Shown one piece after another: positions 30,816 to 40,025 of a stretch of DNA of 62,128 nucleotides (position 1 is its first letter; each line of letters opens with the position of its first letter). The stretch spans positions 1-62,128 of the forward strand of contig MPMI01000035.1 of assembly GCA_002238415.1 (NCBI GenBank). Reading direction: 5' to 3'. This DNA is from Desulfurellaceae bacterium bin18. Lineage in GTDB: Bacteria > Desulfobacterota > Binatia > Bin18. The notes under the pieces were generated by a model. That model searched no databases and was not told the origin of the DNA. It saw only the letters and a list, made by a program, of their open reading frames with translations. The position numbers and the translations under genes were made by a program.

Positions 30816-32501
30816 ATGGCCTACGACCTGCTCATTACAGACGCTCAGATTTGTGACGGCACTGGCGCGGCGCTCTTTCACGGTGCTGTCGGAGTCAAGG
30901 ACGGAGTCATTACCGACGTTGGCTCGGTATCCGGACCGGCAACGCGAACAATTCGCGCCGACGGCTGCGTGGTCGCACCGGGCTTTATCGATATCCATAC
31001 TCACTACGACGCGCAGGTCTCCTGGGACCCGCTGCTCACCTGCTCGGGCTGGCACGGGGTGACCAGCGTCCTGATGGGCAACTGCGGGGTGGGAGTTGCG
31101 CCGTGTCGCCCGCAGGAGAAAGACATTGTTTCGTGGGATCTGGTCAATGTGGAGGCCATGCCGCAAGAGGTACTGCTGAATGGCGTGGCCTGGGATGAAT
31201 GGGAGAGTTTTCCACAATATATGCAGGCCATTGTGCAGCGCGGCACGGCGCTCAACGTGGGCTTTCTCGTGCCGTTATCCAGCTTTCGCTATTTTGTCAT
31301 GGGCGCCGAAGCCTCCGAGCGCGAAGCCAATGACGAAGAGCTTGCTCGCATGACCGCGCTTTTTCGGGAAGCCATGCAGGCCGGGGCGTATGGTTATTCG
31401 CTGAGCTTGCTCGACCAGCACATCGGCTACCAAGGCAAACCGCTGGCGAGTCGGATGGCTACCCAGAAAGAGCTCTGCACGCTCGGTCAGGTGATGAACG
31501 AGCTGGGCAAGGGCGTCATCGAAATCGCGCTGACCCGGAGCGTGAGTGTGTTGACCGACGAAGAACTGGAATTGCTACTCGCCCTTGCCGAATCCAGCCA
31601 GCGCCCGATCACCTGGCTGGCCCTCCTGGGACGGTCGGACAAGCCCGGTGTCTACCGGTCGGCCCTGGACCGCTTACAGCCCTTTTTCGACAAAGGGCTG
31701 CGGATTCCTCCCCAAGTCACCCCGCGTCCCATCCAGCAGTACTACACCCTCAAAGTGCCTTTTATCTTTGCCAGCCTGCCGTCGTGGAAGGAGGCGTTCA
31801 ATCGACCGGTTGCAGAACAAATCGCCCTCTACCGGAAGCCGGAGTTCCGCGCGGCCTTTCGCCAGGACCTGCAAATAGGCGGTGCCATTTTTACCAACCA
31901 GTGGAATCAGGTTCACGTTGTCAAGGTGACGAAAGACCATAACACCCGACATTTGAACAAAAGCATTGCGGACATTGCCGCGGAAACGCACAGTGATCCT
32001 GTTGATACGATCCTGGATTTGGCCATTGATGAAGACCTGGAGATGGGCATTACGCTCTCGGTCATCAATACCAACCCTGACGAAGTGCGCGAGTTGATCA
32101 CCCATCCCGACTGTCTCATCGGGCTGTCCGATGCCGGGGCGCATGTGGACCAGCATTGCGACGCCGGGGTACCGACCTATCTGCTCGGAGAGTGGGTGAG
32201 AAAACGCCAGGCCATGACGCTTGAGGAGGGGGTGCGCCGCCTGACCTCGGAGCCGGCCCGGTTCCTCAATCAGCCCAAGAAGGGCCGTCTTGCCGCGGGC
32301 CTGGATGCGGACCTCGTCGTTTTTGATCCCAAGACGATCGGTCCTCAGCCGCCCGAATGGGTCAACGATCTGCCGGGCGAAAAGCCCCGTCTGATTGAAC
32401 GGGCAACCGGTGTCCAGCATACCATTGTCGGCGGCAACATCGTTTTTTCGGATAATGTCCACCAGGGCGGGCTGCCTGGCACGATGCTCCGGCCGGTCTG
32501 A
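30816..32501 (+). CDS. N-acyl-D-amino-acid deacylase family amidohydrolase
   Basis: The 561-residue protein belongs to the D-aminoacylase branch of the amidohydrolase superfamily, which frees D-amino acids from N-acyl forms. Metal and active-site motifs are FIDIHTHYDAQVSWDP, VLMGNCGVGVAPC with the conserved Cys, and GLSDAGAHVDQHCDAG with the catalytic Asp. The C-terminal beta-sandwich holds LAAGLDADLVVFDP. A close paralogue lies at 43582-45264. A GGGGGGAAG site precedes the ATG. The gene is preceded by DUF2283 and followed by VapBC on the other strand. Confidence 0.9.
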   Translation: MAYDLLITDAQICDGTGAALFHGAVGVKDGVITDVGSVSGPATRTIRADGCVVAPGFIDIHTHYDAQVSWDPLLTCSGWHGVTSVLMGNCGVGVAPCRPQEKDIVSWDLVNVEAMPQEVLLNGVAWDEWESFPQYMQAIVQRGTALNVGFLVPLSSFRYFVMGAEASEREANDEELARMTALFREAMQAGAYGYSLSLLDQHIGYQGKPLASRMATQKELCTLGQVMNELGKGVIEIALTRSVSVLTDEELELLLALAESSQRPITWLALLGRSDKPGVYRSALDRLQPFFDKGLRIPPQVTPRPIQQYYTLKVPFIFASLPSWKEAFNRPVAEQIALYRKPEFRAAFRQDLQIGGAIFTNQWNQVHVVKVTKDHNTRHLNKSIADIAAETHSDPVDTILDLAIDEDLEMGITLSVINTNPDEVRELITHPDCLIGLSDAGAHVDQHCDAGVPTYLLGEWVRKRQAMTLEEGVRRLTSEPARFLNQPKKGRLAAGLDADLVVFDPKTIGPQPPEWVNDLPGEKPRLIERATGVQHTIVGGNIVFSDNVHQGGLPGTMLRPV

Positions 32502-32538
32502 CGAATCCGTCTTGTACGATCTGCTCGTTGGCTTGAGG

Positions 32539-32919
32539 TCAAGCCTGAAACCCAAGCGCCTTGACTACCGTTCGCTGCCGGATGTCAAGCGTGACGAACG
32601 AGATATCGCTTGGTTTCTGGACAACGTAGAGTGCTGTCGCGACATGCCACAGATCTGCGCCTCTCAAGTAACCAGCTTCCAGAGCCGTCTTAAGCTCTGG
32701 GGTCAAAGGTCGGTCTGGTAAGACCCACTCGATGCCGGAGACAAGACTTGTCGTAAAGTCAATTTCCTCGCGTGCGAATACTGCGCGTAACTCCGCTTCG
32801 AGCAGGTTCGAAGACAAGAGATGAGAGAAATTGTCCAATCGCCGTGCCTGGGAGGTCCCACCGCGCTCGTTAAAGGCGATTGAGACCAGCGCGGACGTAT
32901 CGACGTAAGCGACGCTCAT
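32539..32919 (-). CDS. vapC: PIN-domain toxin of a VapBC system
   Basis: This 126-residue PIN ribonuclease has the first acid in AYVDTSALVSIAF, the middle Glu in LLEAELRAVF, and the late acids in GADLWHVATALY and FVTLDIRQ. VapC toxins cut tRNA or rRNA in the cytoplasm and are held by VapB. The start overlaps the antitoxin stop by 4 nt (ATGA), the classical arrangement. The gene converges with the D-aminoacylase gene. Confidence 0.9.
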   Translation of the reverse strand: MSVAYVDTSALVSIAFNERGGTSQARRLDNFSHLLSSNLLEAELRAVFAREEIDFTTSLVSGIEWVLPDRPLTPELKTALEAGYLRGADLWHVATALYVVQKPSDISFVTLDIRQRTVVKALGFQA

Positions 32920-33191
32920 GTGTCTCGCTCGGCGAGAAAGCGTTTGAGCGCGCCGTCTCGTCGCGCCACCGCCTTGAGGGGTTGTCTTTGTTCGCTTGGA
33001 CGAACTAGGAGGCCACGGCGTTCGTACTCCGCGAGACGCTCTTCGATTGTTTCCGGTCCCCGTTGGAATGGGCGAATCTCGGCCACGGGCTCTCCACGGT
33101 AAGAAACCGTGATTGTCCTTCCCTGACGCACCTGCCGGATGATCTCCGAGAATTGTGCCTTGGCTTCGTAAGTAGAATATTCGGATCGCAT
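32916..33191 (-). CDS. vapB: Phd/YefM-type antitoxin
   Basis: The 91-residue protein opens with the Phd/YefM DNA-binding fold (STYEAKAQFSEIIRQVRQGRTITVSYRGEPVAEIRPF). It ends in a longer charged tail that should wrap the toxin. It overlaps vapC by 4 nt. There is no ribosome-binding site before the ATG and a good TATATT box ends eight bases upstream, so the mRNA may be leaderless. A palindrome at 33211-33220 is a probable autoregulatory site. Confidence 0.88.
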   Translation of the reverse strand: MRSEYSTYEAKAQFSEIIRQVRQGRTITVSYRGEPVAEIRPFQRGPETIEERLAEYERRGLLVRPSEQRQPLKAVARRDGALKRFLAERDT

Positions 33192-33198
33192 AAATGGA

Positions 33199-33220
33199 AT
33201 ATAACTAGTCAGACTAGTCT
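33199..33220 (-). promoter_or_regulatory. Promoter/operator of vapBC
   Basis: On the minus strand a -10-like TATATT (33204-33199) lies just before the vapB ATG. Immediately upstream are a perfect palindrome AGACTAGTCT (33211-33220) and an extra ACTAGT (33204-33209), suggesting binding of the antitoxin dimer between the -10 and -35. Confidence 0.5.
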
Positions 33221-33275
33221 AGTAAAGTGCTACTGCTCAAGGTACGACAGGTGGATAAGAACGGAGTGGGGACGT

Positions 33276-33315
33276 AACCCACCCCGCCGCTACGCGGCAC
33301 CCCTCCGAGGAGGGG
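33276..33315. repeat. Dispersed GC-rich palindromic repeat
   Basis: This copy has the AACCCACCCCGCCGCTACG... unit with an inner CCGC(TA)CGCGG inverted repeat and ends CCCCTCCGAGGAGGGG. It is the same family as near 7384, 55628 and 59763. It lies between vapB and the racemase gene end. Confidence 0.65.
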
Positions 33316-33328
33316 AGAGGGGATGACC

Positions 33329-34063
33329 CTACTCGCGGCCAAAATGCTTGAAGGTGCCGGTGTAGGCCTTCTTCTCCGGTGGGCGGTAGGTTTTATATTT
33401 GCTCGTGGTCTTGCCCAATTCGACCAACGACTCGGCCATCTTGACGGCACACACCACGCCGTCAAGGACGGGTATCTCAAGTTCTCGCTCCAGCTCATTT
33501 GCAAACTGGGTAAACCCGGCGCAGCCGAGTAAAATAGCCTCGGCGTCGTCTTCGTCCCGTGCCCGGCGCGCTTCGACACGTAGCTTTTCGAGCGCTCCGG
33601 CCGGGTCTTTTTCCACATCCAGCACATATAGCGGAGAGGTGCGGATACTCACAACTTTTTCCCGAAAGCCGTAGCCGGCGACCATTTCTTCGAGCATGGT
33701 GCGCGTCCGCGGAATCACGGTCACAATAGAGAAACGCGCCGCCAGCATGGAGGCCATATACAGAGAGGCTTCGGCGATGCCGACAACCGGCTTGGTGGTG
33801 CATTCGCGTGCCGCGTGCAAGCCTGGGTCGCCATAACAGGCGATAATATAGGCGTCGCACTGTTCGGCCTCTCCTTTTTGGATCTCTTCGAGCAGACCGG
33901 GAATACTCAGATAGTCATCGTAGTAGGATTCAATAGAGGCTGGCCCGAATCGGGGGCTGACCGCTGTGATATAGGTGCCCGACCGGGCTACCGACTCACC
34001 GGCCGCGCCGATTGCGCGCGTCATTTCCTCGGAGGTATTGGGGTTGATGATCTTGATCTTCAT
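33329..34063 (-). CDS. hyuE: Asp/Glu/hydantoin racemase family protein
   Basis: The 244-residue protein fits the hydantoin racemase family, which equilibrates D- and L-hydantoins. Two catalytic cysteines are seen, in IIACYGDPGLHAARE (about residue 76) and LLGCAGFTQF (about residue 181). The N-terminus KIKIINPNTSEEMT is typical. Its start overlaps the N-carbamoyl amino acid hydrolase stop by 4 nt (ATGA). The pair therefore forms a racemase/carbamoylase unit like that of hyu operons. Related racemases for Asp or allantoin are alternatives. Confidence 0.85.
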   Translation of the reverse strand: MKIKIINPNTSEEMTRAIGAAGESVARSGTYITAVSPRFGPASIESYYDDYLSIPGLLEEIQKGEAEQCDAYIIACYGDPGLHAARECTTKPVVGIAEASLYMASMLAARFSIVTVIPRTRTMLEEMVAGYGFREKVVSIRTSPLYVLDVEKDPAGALEKLRVEARRARDEDDAEAILLGCAGFTQFANELERELEIPVLDGVVCAVKMAESLVELGKTTSKYKTYRPPEKKAYTGTFKHFGRE

Positions 34064-35286
34064 GCCAGTCCTTTCTGCCGGGCCAATAGTGCCACCGTGT
34101 CAGCCAGAATATCTGCGCCCAGACAGATATCTGCCGCGCTGGTGTCCTCGGCTATATCGTGGCTGCGGCCGCCAATGCTGGGGATAAAAAGCATGGCGGT
34201 TGCGACATGCCGACTCAGGACCATGGCATCATGCCCGGCTCCACTGGGCATACGCAGGGCCGGAACGGCCCGCTGCCGGGTTGCGGCCTCAATGGTATTG
34301 ACCAGGGCGGCGTCCATATCCGCCGGGGCGATGCTCAGCAGATGAGCCACCTCAGCGCTCACGCCCTGTTGTCCATGAAACTCGGCGACCGCCGCATTGA
34401 TTTCAGCCTCCAGACGATCAAGCACTTCCGGTTGAGGGTCGCGGAACTCGACCAGGACCTGGGCAGAACTGGGCACGACATTGCCGGCGCCCGGTTCAAA
34501 AACAATATGGCCCAGGTTCCATACGCTCAGCTCGCTGCCGGCATTTGCAAACCGGTCGAGCAGATCTGCACAGAGACGAATCAAGACGGCCCCGGCGTCT
34601 TTGCGCAAGTGCATGGGCGTTGTGCCGGCGTGGTCGGCCTGACCGGTACAGGTAATGCGGCTACGGCGAATGCCCACGATGGCGGTCACCAGACCGCTTT
34701 TTTGTCCTTCGACCTCAAGCCGCGGCCCCTGCTCAATATGGCCTTCAAAATAGGCCATATGGCGACTCGGATCGATCCGGGCGCGGGGCTGTCCGGCATA
34801 GCCGGCCTTGGTCAGGGCGTGTGTGAGTGAGACACCGTGCGTATTTTTCGCGTCTTCAATATCCGCGTCCGATAACTCGCCGCAAAACGACAAGCTGCCG
34901 GCCAGGGCCCGGTACGTCCCTTCTTCATCGGCAAAGGAGATCACGTCAACGCCAAGGCCGGGCAGAGCGTTCGATTCATTTCGTGTCCGGGCGACCTCCA
35001 GGCCGTATAGTACCCCCATGGCGCCATCCAGCCAGCCGCCTTTCGGCACAGAGTCGGTATGCGAGCCGATTAGCACGGCGGTGTCCACCCCGCGTGTCCG
35101 CCCGTACACATTCCCAATCCCGTCGATCTCCGCATCGAGACCGGCCTCGCGCATCTGTTCGACCAGCCACTGCCGCGCGGCTCGATCTTCAGGCGTAAAG
35201 GACAGCCGATTCACCCCGGTGCCGACTTTTCCGAATTGGGCGAGTTGTGTGAGGCTGTTCAGCAGACGGGCGTGATTGAGTTGCAT
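34060..35286 (-). CDS. hyuC: M20-family N-carbamoyl-L-amino-acid hydrolase (HyuC-like)
   Basis: The 408-residue zinc hydrolase shows the first metal motif GSHTDSVPKGGWLDGAMGVLYGLEV, the Glu pair FADEEGTY, and the conserved YFEGHIEQGPRLEVEGQ. It also has the dimerisation domain GQADHAGTTPM and the late PSGAGHDAMVLSRH. Members cleave N-carbamoyl-L-amino acids, ureidoglycolate or allantoate, releasing CO2 and ammonia. With the racemase it completes a hydantoin-opening route whose ring-opening step could be done by the HyuA/HyuB proteins nearby. Allantoate amidohydrolase is an alternative. Confidence 0.9.
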   Translation of the reverse strand: MQLNHARLLNSLTQLAQFGKVGTGVNRLSFTPEDRAARQWLVEQMREAGLDAEIDGIGNVYGRTRGVDTAVLIGSHTDSVPKGGWLDGAMGVLYGLEVARTRNESNALPGLGVDVISFADEEGTYRALAGSLSFCGELSDADIEDAKNTHGVSLTHALTKAGYAGQPRARIDPSRHMAYFEGHIEQGPRLEVEGQKSGLVTAIVGIRRSRITCTGQADHAGTTPMHLRKDAGAVLIRLCADLLDRFANAGSELSVWNLGHIVFEPGAGNVVPSSAQVLVEFRDPQPEVLDRLEAEINAAVAEFHGQQGVSAEVAHLLSIAPADMDAALVNTIEAATRQRAVPALRMPSGAGHDAMVLSRHVATAMLFIPSIGGRSHDIAEDTSAADICLGADILADTVALLARQKGLA

Positions 35287-35527
35287 AAGTGTATCCTTAT
35301 GGGAAAAGGCTATCTCACGGAAATATGTGAAAGTCCATCCCGCGCTTTTTGGGAGTGTCTCAGTGCTCCTGGCGAGATGTCGCCAAGTTGACTTTTAAGA
35401 TTTTTGGTTTAGGGAGTGGACTGTTGACTTTACGGCCCCAGGCTTCACATATTCAGTTCGGCATCACCCCAATCCCACCGAGAAACATTGGGAAAAGCGC
35501 TTGAGGAGAACTTTGGAGGAAGCAACC
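35287..35527. other. Divergent intergenic region
   Basis: This 241-base gap separates the minus-strand hyuC from the plus-strand SnoaL-like gene. It should carry promoters for both. I cannot pick reliable boxes, and no gene is evident. Confidence 0.4.
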
Positions 35528-35944
35528 ATGACCGAAGAACAACACAACCGGGACAAAACGGCCATCGCCGAGCTGATCGCGCGGTATAATTTCGCTATTG
35601 ACCACGAAGACTATCAGGGCTGGGCAGACTGCTTTGCGCCGGACGGCGTCTTTGACGGGGTGATCGGCAAATTTGACGCTCATCGGGAACTCGACCGCTT
35701 TACCGCCGAGGTCAAACGGCTGGCGGCCGAGAGTCCCAAGCTGCGCCACTATGTGACCAATATTCTGACCGAGGTGGACGGCGATACGGCCCGCTCGAAG
35801 TGTTTTTTGCTGCTGACCTCAACCACCAAGGAGGGCGGCAGCCGGGTGGCCATGGCCGGGGAGTACGAGGACCGGCTGGTCAAACACGAGGGTCAGTGGC
35901 TGTTTTCGTATCGCAAGGTCCATATTGACGGGGCGATGGGATAA
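35528..35944 (+). CDS. SnoaL-like/NTF2-fold protein
   Basis: The 138-residue protein has the NTF2-like cone fold: a helical start (NRDKTAIAELIARYNFAIDHEDYQGWADCFAPDGVFDG) followed by strands, ending WLFSYRKVHIDGAMG. Members include polyketide cyclases, dehydratases and ring-hydroxylating dioxygenase beta-like proteins. I chose the ATG at 35528 because TTGGAGGAAGC lies upstream. Substrate unknown. A hairpin at 35979-36001 follows. Confidence 0.85.
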   Translation: MTEEQHNRDKTAIAELIARYNFAIDHEDYQGWADCFAPDGVFDGVIGKFDAHRELDRFTAEVKRLAAESPKLRHYVTNILTEVDGDTARSKCFLLLTSTTKEGGSRVAMAGEYEDRLVKHEGQWLFSYRKVHIDGAMG

Positions 35945-35978
35945 GGGCGCCGTCCCTATCGTCTCAGGGGTCAGTCTT

Positions 35979-36001
35979 GCAGGTCGGCTTAGCCGACCTG
36001 C
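35979..36001. terminator. Strong hairpin between convergent genes
   Basis: Ten-base arms GCAGGTCGGC and GCCGACCTGC flank a three-base loop, between the SnoaL-like gene and the end of the minus-strand hyuB. It is probably a transcript-end structure for one or both genes. Confidence 0.5.
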
Positions 36002-36074
36002 TCATCTACCACTCCACGTATTAGAGTCTCCGTGTTCATACGAGAATATCCGGAAAATTGATGTTCCAGTGTCC

Positions 36075-37877
36075 TCATGAGCCTGTCTTCCGCTCGCGCC
36101 GAAGCTGCTCCGTGCCCTCATGGTCCAACTGCATCTCTTCGGTAATCACGACGCCATATTCGCGCCGGGCGGTGTCTCGGGTGTAGTATTCGTCCAACAC
36201 ATCTTCCAGAATCTGCTGCGGGTCACGCCGGAAAGGGTCGCCGTAGCCGCCGCCGGTGGCACCAATGGTAATTAAACGCTCTCCGGCTTTGACGCTGCGA
36301 TAGGGAACTTTTGAGGGCAGGGCGATTTCTTCGTTATCGAGGGTTCTTAAGGTCAAAGTGCCGGGTATACCCGTGCTGCCACCGTCAAATCCCCAGGCGC
36401 CATAGACAAAACCGTCGGCCTCAACCGACGTGCCGCCGTCACTCAGATAGTGCAACTCCTTGATTGATCCCATCCCGCCCCGCCACTGTCCAGGCGCACA
36501 CGCATCCTCGCGTAGCTCGTAGCGTTCGACCCGCAGCGGCACGTGGGACTCAACGTCTTCAATCGGATTGTTACGGGTGTTGGCATACAGCGTATCAACG
36601 GTGTCCATGCCGTCGTGACCGTACCGACCGCCATAGCTGCCTTCAAAAATTTCCAAATGCACCCAGGGGCTGTTGTTCCGTCGCATCCCGCTTGAGGCAA
36701 TGGCCTTGAGATTACCGATGCCGGCACTGACCTGGTGGGGAACCGCCTGGGCCAGGGCCTTCATGACGGTATCGCTTAAGACGTTGCCGGTGACAAAACG
36801 GGCAATGGTCGGTGCCGGAAAAATAGGATTGGCCAGCGTGCCGCGGGGCGCAATGATTTCAATGGGCCGGTAGAGTCCGGCATTTTGCGGCAGGTCGCCA
36901 TAGATTTCGGTGTCGAGCAGGACAGAGCGCAGCACCAGCCAGATGGCCACATCAACCGTGCCAACCAGCGGCATATTGATGGGCCGGTCCGACACCTGCG
37001 GCGCGGTGCCGGTCAAGTCTACGCGCAGCTCCGAGCCGCTGACCGTCAGGGTTACACAAATGGGCAGGTTGCACCGGCTCGGGTCGGGGTCATCAATATA
37101 GCCATCCATATGGCCGGTGGCCGTATAGCTGCCGTCCGGAATCTGTTCGAGCGCCTGCCGCATCAGGCGCTCGGAGTAATCAAACAGGGAGGCACATGCG
37201 GCTTCGACCGTGTGGAGCCCGTAGCGCTCGATGAGTTCGATATAACGCTGCGCACCGATGCGACTGGCTGCGATCTGAGCCTCCATATCGCCCACCACCA
37301 GATCGGAGATGCGGATATTGTCGCGCAACAACTGCCACACCGCGGCGTTCCGGTTGCCCTGCTCAAACACCTTGATTGCCTTGAACTGCAAACCCTCGGC
37401 ATAAGCATCAAACGCCTCGACAATACCCGTACTGCCCGGGGTCTGGCAGCCAATATCAAGATGGTGGGCCGTGGTAACGGAAAAGCCGACGAGATCATCC
37501 TGGTAAAAAACCGGCACGCAAAACCCGACATCCGGGCCGTGGCTGGCCCCGCCATACGGGTCGTTATGCATGATGACGTCGCCGGGCAGGATGGGTTCTC
37601 CCCGCTTGGCGAGCGCGTCGAGCATCCCCCGTACATAGCCGGGAATAGGGCCGGACTGGAGGGGCGTGCTCTGCTTTGACTCGCATAATTGTTCGCCACG
37701 TGCATTGACCAGGGCCGTGCCGAAATCCTCGGACTCCCGAATAATGCTCGAATACGACATGCGCATGAGCTTATAGCCCATCTCCACCGCGATATTCTCC
37801 AGCGCACCCAGGATGACGCTGGCCGTAATTGGATCAATGTCGTGGCCATTGGGAGCGTTGTCTGCCGGGGTTCTCAT
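36075..37877 (-). CDS. hyuB: Hydantoinase B / 5-oxoprolinase beta-type subunit
   Basis: The 600-residue protein belongs to the HyuB family, the partner of HyuA in ATP-dependent opening of hydantoins, oxoproline or related cyclic amides. Family marks are DPITASVILGALENIAVEMG, MHNDPYGGASHGPDVGFCVPVF with His/Asp metal ligands, and the late GSYGGRYGHDGMD and ATGGGYGDPFRRDP. I chose the ATG at 37877, which overlaps the upstream hyuA stop (ATGA) and has TAGGAGGAG before it. It is one of three HyuB-type genes in the window. The substrate is not decided by sequence. Confidence 0.9.
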   Translation of the reverse strand: MRTPADNAPNGHDIDPITASVILGALENIAVEMGYKLMRMSYSSIIRESEDFGTALVNARGEQLCESKQSTPLQSGPIPGYVRGMLDALAKRGEPILPGDVIMHNDPYGGASHGPDVGFCVPVFYQDDLVGFSVTTAHHLDIGCQTPGSTGIVEAFDAYAEGLQFKAIKVFEQGNRNAAVWQLLRDNIRISDLVVGDMEAQIAASRIGAQRYIELIERYGLHTVEAACASLFDYSERLMRQALEQIPDGSYTATGHMDGYIDDPDPSRCNLPICVTLTVSGSELRVDLTGTAPQVSDRPINMPLVGTVDVAIWLVLRSVLLDTEIYGDLPQNAGLYRPIEIIAPRGTLANPIFPAPTIARFVTGNVLSDTVMKALAQAVPHQVSAGIGNLKAIASSGMRRNNSPWVHLEIFEGSYGGRYGHDGMDTVDTLYANTRNNPIEDVESHVPLRVERYELREDACAPGQWRGGMGSIKELHYLSDGGTSVEADGFVYGAWGFDGGSTGIPGTLTLRTLDNEEIALPSKVPYRSVKAGERLITIGATGGGYGDPFRRDPQQILEDVLDEYYTRDTARREYGVVITEEMQLDHEGTEQLRRERKTGS

Positions 37878-39952
37878 GCGGCTCCTCCTATCTGAATGAG
37901 CAGATTGCCGTGGGGCTCGAGCCGAAAGGTACAATCCGGTGGAACCACGGTGGTCGAGTCTGTTTGTAAGATAATCGCCGGGCCGGTAAATACCTCATCG
38001 ACCGGAAGCCGTTCGCGCCGGTAAAAAGCGGTGTCCAGACTGCGCAACTCATTCTGAACCCGAAACATCGACGGCCGGGTTCTGACCAGCGCGGCCTGGA
38101 GTGAGCCTGAGCTGGATGAAGACGCGGCGTGGATTCTCTGCGCCTGGCCGATTCCGACCAGACGGATGGTCACGATTTCAAGCGGGCTGTCCACAAAGAA
38201 ATGACCGTACTCCAACTCGTGCTGCCGGTGAAAACGGTCTGTGATGCTGTTGAGCGCAGTGGCATCGAGCGAGCCCTCGGGCACGGCGACCCGTAGCTCA
38301 TAGCCCTGGCCGACATAGCGCACATCGGCAAAACGCGTAAACGTGACTGCGGACAGGGCAACACCGTCATCGCTGAACTGTTGGTGCAGTTCGTTTTGCA
38401 TCTGCGTAAAGGCGGCGTTGAGCCGGGGCAGATCAAAACCGGTCGAGACCTGAAAGGCGGTCCGGGTCGCGTCGTATTTGACATCCGTGGTGAGTAGGCC
38501 AACAGCCGAGGTGATACCGGGGTAGGGGGAGATGATACACTCCGGAATGCCCAGCAGGCGGGCGACCTCCGCGCCGTGGAGCGGACCGGCCCCACCAAAG
38601 GCCACCAGTGCATAGGCGCGTGGGTCTATGCCTTTCTGTACGGTGCGCGAACGTATGGCATTGGCCATATTGCTGTTGAGAATCGTGACGATCCCTTCGG
38701 CCGCTTCAAGCTCGGACATCCTAAGCTGGTCCGCCAGGGAGTGAATGGCCCGCCTGGCGGCGGCCGCATCAAGCGCCATGGAACCGCCGAGAAAATTATC
38801 CGTGTCCAGCCGACCCAGGAGAATATTGGCGTCCGTGACCGTGGGCTGGGTCCCCCCACGACCATAGGCCGCCGGGCCCGGCTGGGAACCGGCGCTCTGT
38901 GGCCCGACCCGAAAACCTCCGCCTGGGTCAATATGGGCAATACTGCCGCCGCCGGCGCCAATGGTGTGAATGTCGATCATCGGGACCAGAACCGGATAGC
39001 CGGCTATCCAGGTATCGCGGGCCGTGGCCTCACTGAACTGCCCGTCCGTCACCACGCCGATATCGGCGCTGGTACCACCCACATCAAAGGTAATGAGCCG
39101 GTTGCGCTGTGACTGCTCGCCCGTCCAGGCTCCGCCAAGCACGCCCGCGGCCGGGCCGGACAGCAGGGTCAGGGCGGGTTTCTGGGCAACTACCCGTGGC
39201 GTAGCCAGCCCGCCGTTGGAGCGAATGACACGCAGTTCGGCCCCAATCCCGGCACGATGTAAGCGCTGCTCCAACTGCGAAATATAGCGGTGGACGCTAG
39301 GGCCGATAAAGGCGTTAATGGCGGTCGTGGTAAATCGTTCAAACTCGCGGAATTGGGGAGAGAGGGAGGCCGAGGTGGTGACAAAGACCTCGGGGTATTC
39401 TTGGAGAATGATCTCGCGTGCACGATTTTCATGCTCGGCGTTGAGGTACGAAAATAAGAAGCAGACGGCGATCGATTCAACCTGGGCGTCTTTGAGCTCG
39501 CGGGCCGCCTGACGGACCGCGGTTTCATCGAGCGGAGTCAGGACCTCGCCATGCGGCGGAATGAGTCGCTCCGGAACGCCCTTGCGATAACGGCGGCGGA
39601 CTAGGGGACGGTCCTGCCAGGGAATCTCCTGCTGGATGGAGTAGTGATGGGGCCGCTGGTGGCGACCGATGTGGAGAATGTCGCGGTAGCCCTGGGTGGT
39701 AAGCATGCCCGCGGTCGCGCCTTTATGTTCCAGCAGAGCATTGGTTGCGATCGTCGTGCCGTGGTAGATCAGGGCAATGCTGTCGAGTGGAATAGTCTGG
39801 TGGTGGCACAGCTCGGTGATTGCGCGCATGACCCCCAGAGAAGGATCGTCTGGGGACGTCGGCACTTTATGGATGGCCAACCGATCCGTCTGGGTATCTG
39901 CCAAGACCGCGTCGGTGAATGTCCCGCCTACGTCAACCCCAATGAGTCGCAT
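37874..39952 (-). CDS. hyuA: Hydantoinase A / 5-oxoprolinase alpha-type subunit
   Basis: The 692-residue protein begins RLIGVDVGGTFTDAVLA, the phosphate-binding motif of the actin-like ATPase domain. It has IYHGTTIATNALLE, LLSGPAAGVLGGAW, ITFDVGGTSADIGV, HTIGAGGGSIAHID and VAFGGAGPLHGAE, all typical of HyuA/OplA. It uses ATP to activate the lactam carbonyl for ring opening with HyuB. The stop overlaps hyuB by 4 nt. It is divergent from a TetR-type gene, and the intervening 131 bases hold an operator-like palindrome, so repression of this operon by that regulator is plausible. Confidence 0.9.
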   Translation of the reverse strand: MRLIGVDVGGTFTDAVLADTQTDRLAIHKVPTSPDDPSLGVMRAITELCHHQTIPLDSIALIYHGTTIATNALLEHKGATAGMLTTQGYRDILHIGRHQRPHHYSIQQEIPWQDRPLVRRRYRKGVPERLIPPHGEVLTPLDETAVRQAARELKDAQVESIAVCFLFSYLNAEHENRAREIILQEYPEVFVTTSASLSPQFREFERFTTTAINAFIGPSVHRYISQLEQRLHRAGIGAELRVIRSNGGLATPRVVAQKPALTLLSGPAAGVLGGAWTGEQSQRNRLITFDVGGTSADIGVVTDGQFSEATARDTWIAGYPVLVPMIDIHTIGAGGGSIAHIDPGGGFRVGPQSAGSQPGPAAYGRGGTQPTVTDANILLGRLDTDNFLGGSMALDAAAARRAIHSLADQLRMSELEAAEGIVTILNSNMANAIRSRTVQKGIDPRAYALVAFGGAGPLHGAEVARLLGIPECIISPYPGITSAVGLLTTDVKYDATRTAFQVSTGFDLPRLNAAFTQMQNELHQQFSDDGVALSAVTFTRFADVRYVGQGYELRVAVPEGSLDATALNSITDRFHRQHELEYGHFFVDSPLEIVTIRLVGIGQAQRIHAASSSSSGSLQAALVRTRPSMFRVQNELRSLDTAFYRRERLPVDEVFTGPAIILQTDSTTVVPPDCTFRLEPHGNLLIQIGGAA

Positions 39953-39991
39953 ATATCGCCCTTGGGGCTACTCTAGCGAGTTTCTTCCGGC

Positions 39992-40021
39992 TTGACAAAA
40001 GACCGGCCCGTATCGTATGAG
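39992..40021 (+). promoter_or_regulatory. Promoter upstream of tetR-type gene
   Basis: TTGACA (39992-39997), then an 18-base spacer and TATGAG (40016-40021), a good sigma-70-like promoter for the plus strand. It is immediately followed by a palindrome that could block it. Confidence 0.55.
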
Positions 40022-40025
40022 CTTG

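Noticed and set aside
32395..32721. Plus-strand frame overlapping the D-aminoacylase end and vapC
   Set aside because: It spans two real genes in other frames and has no start context.
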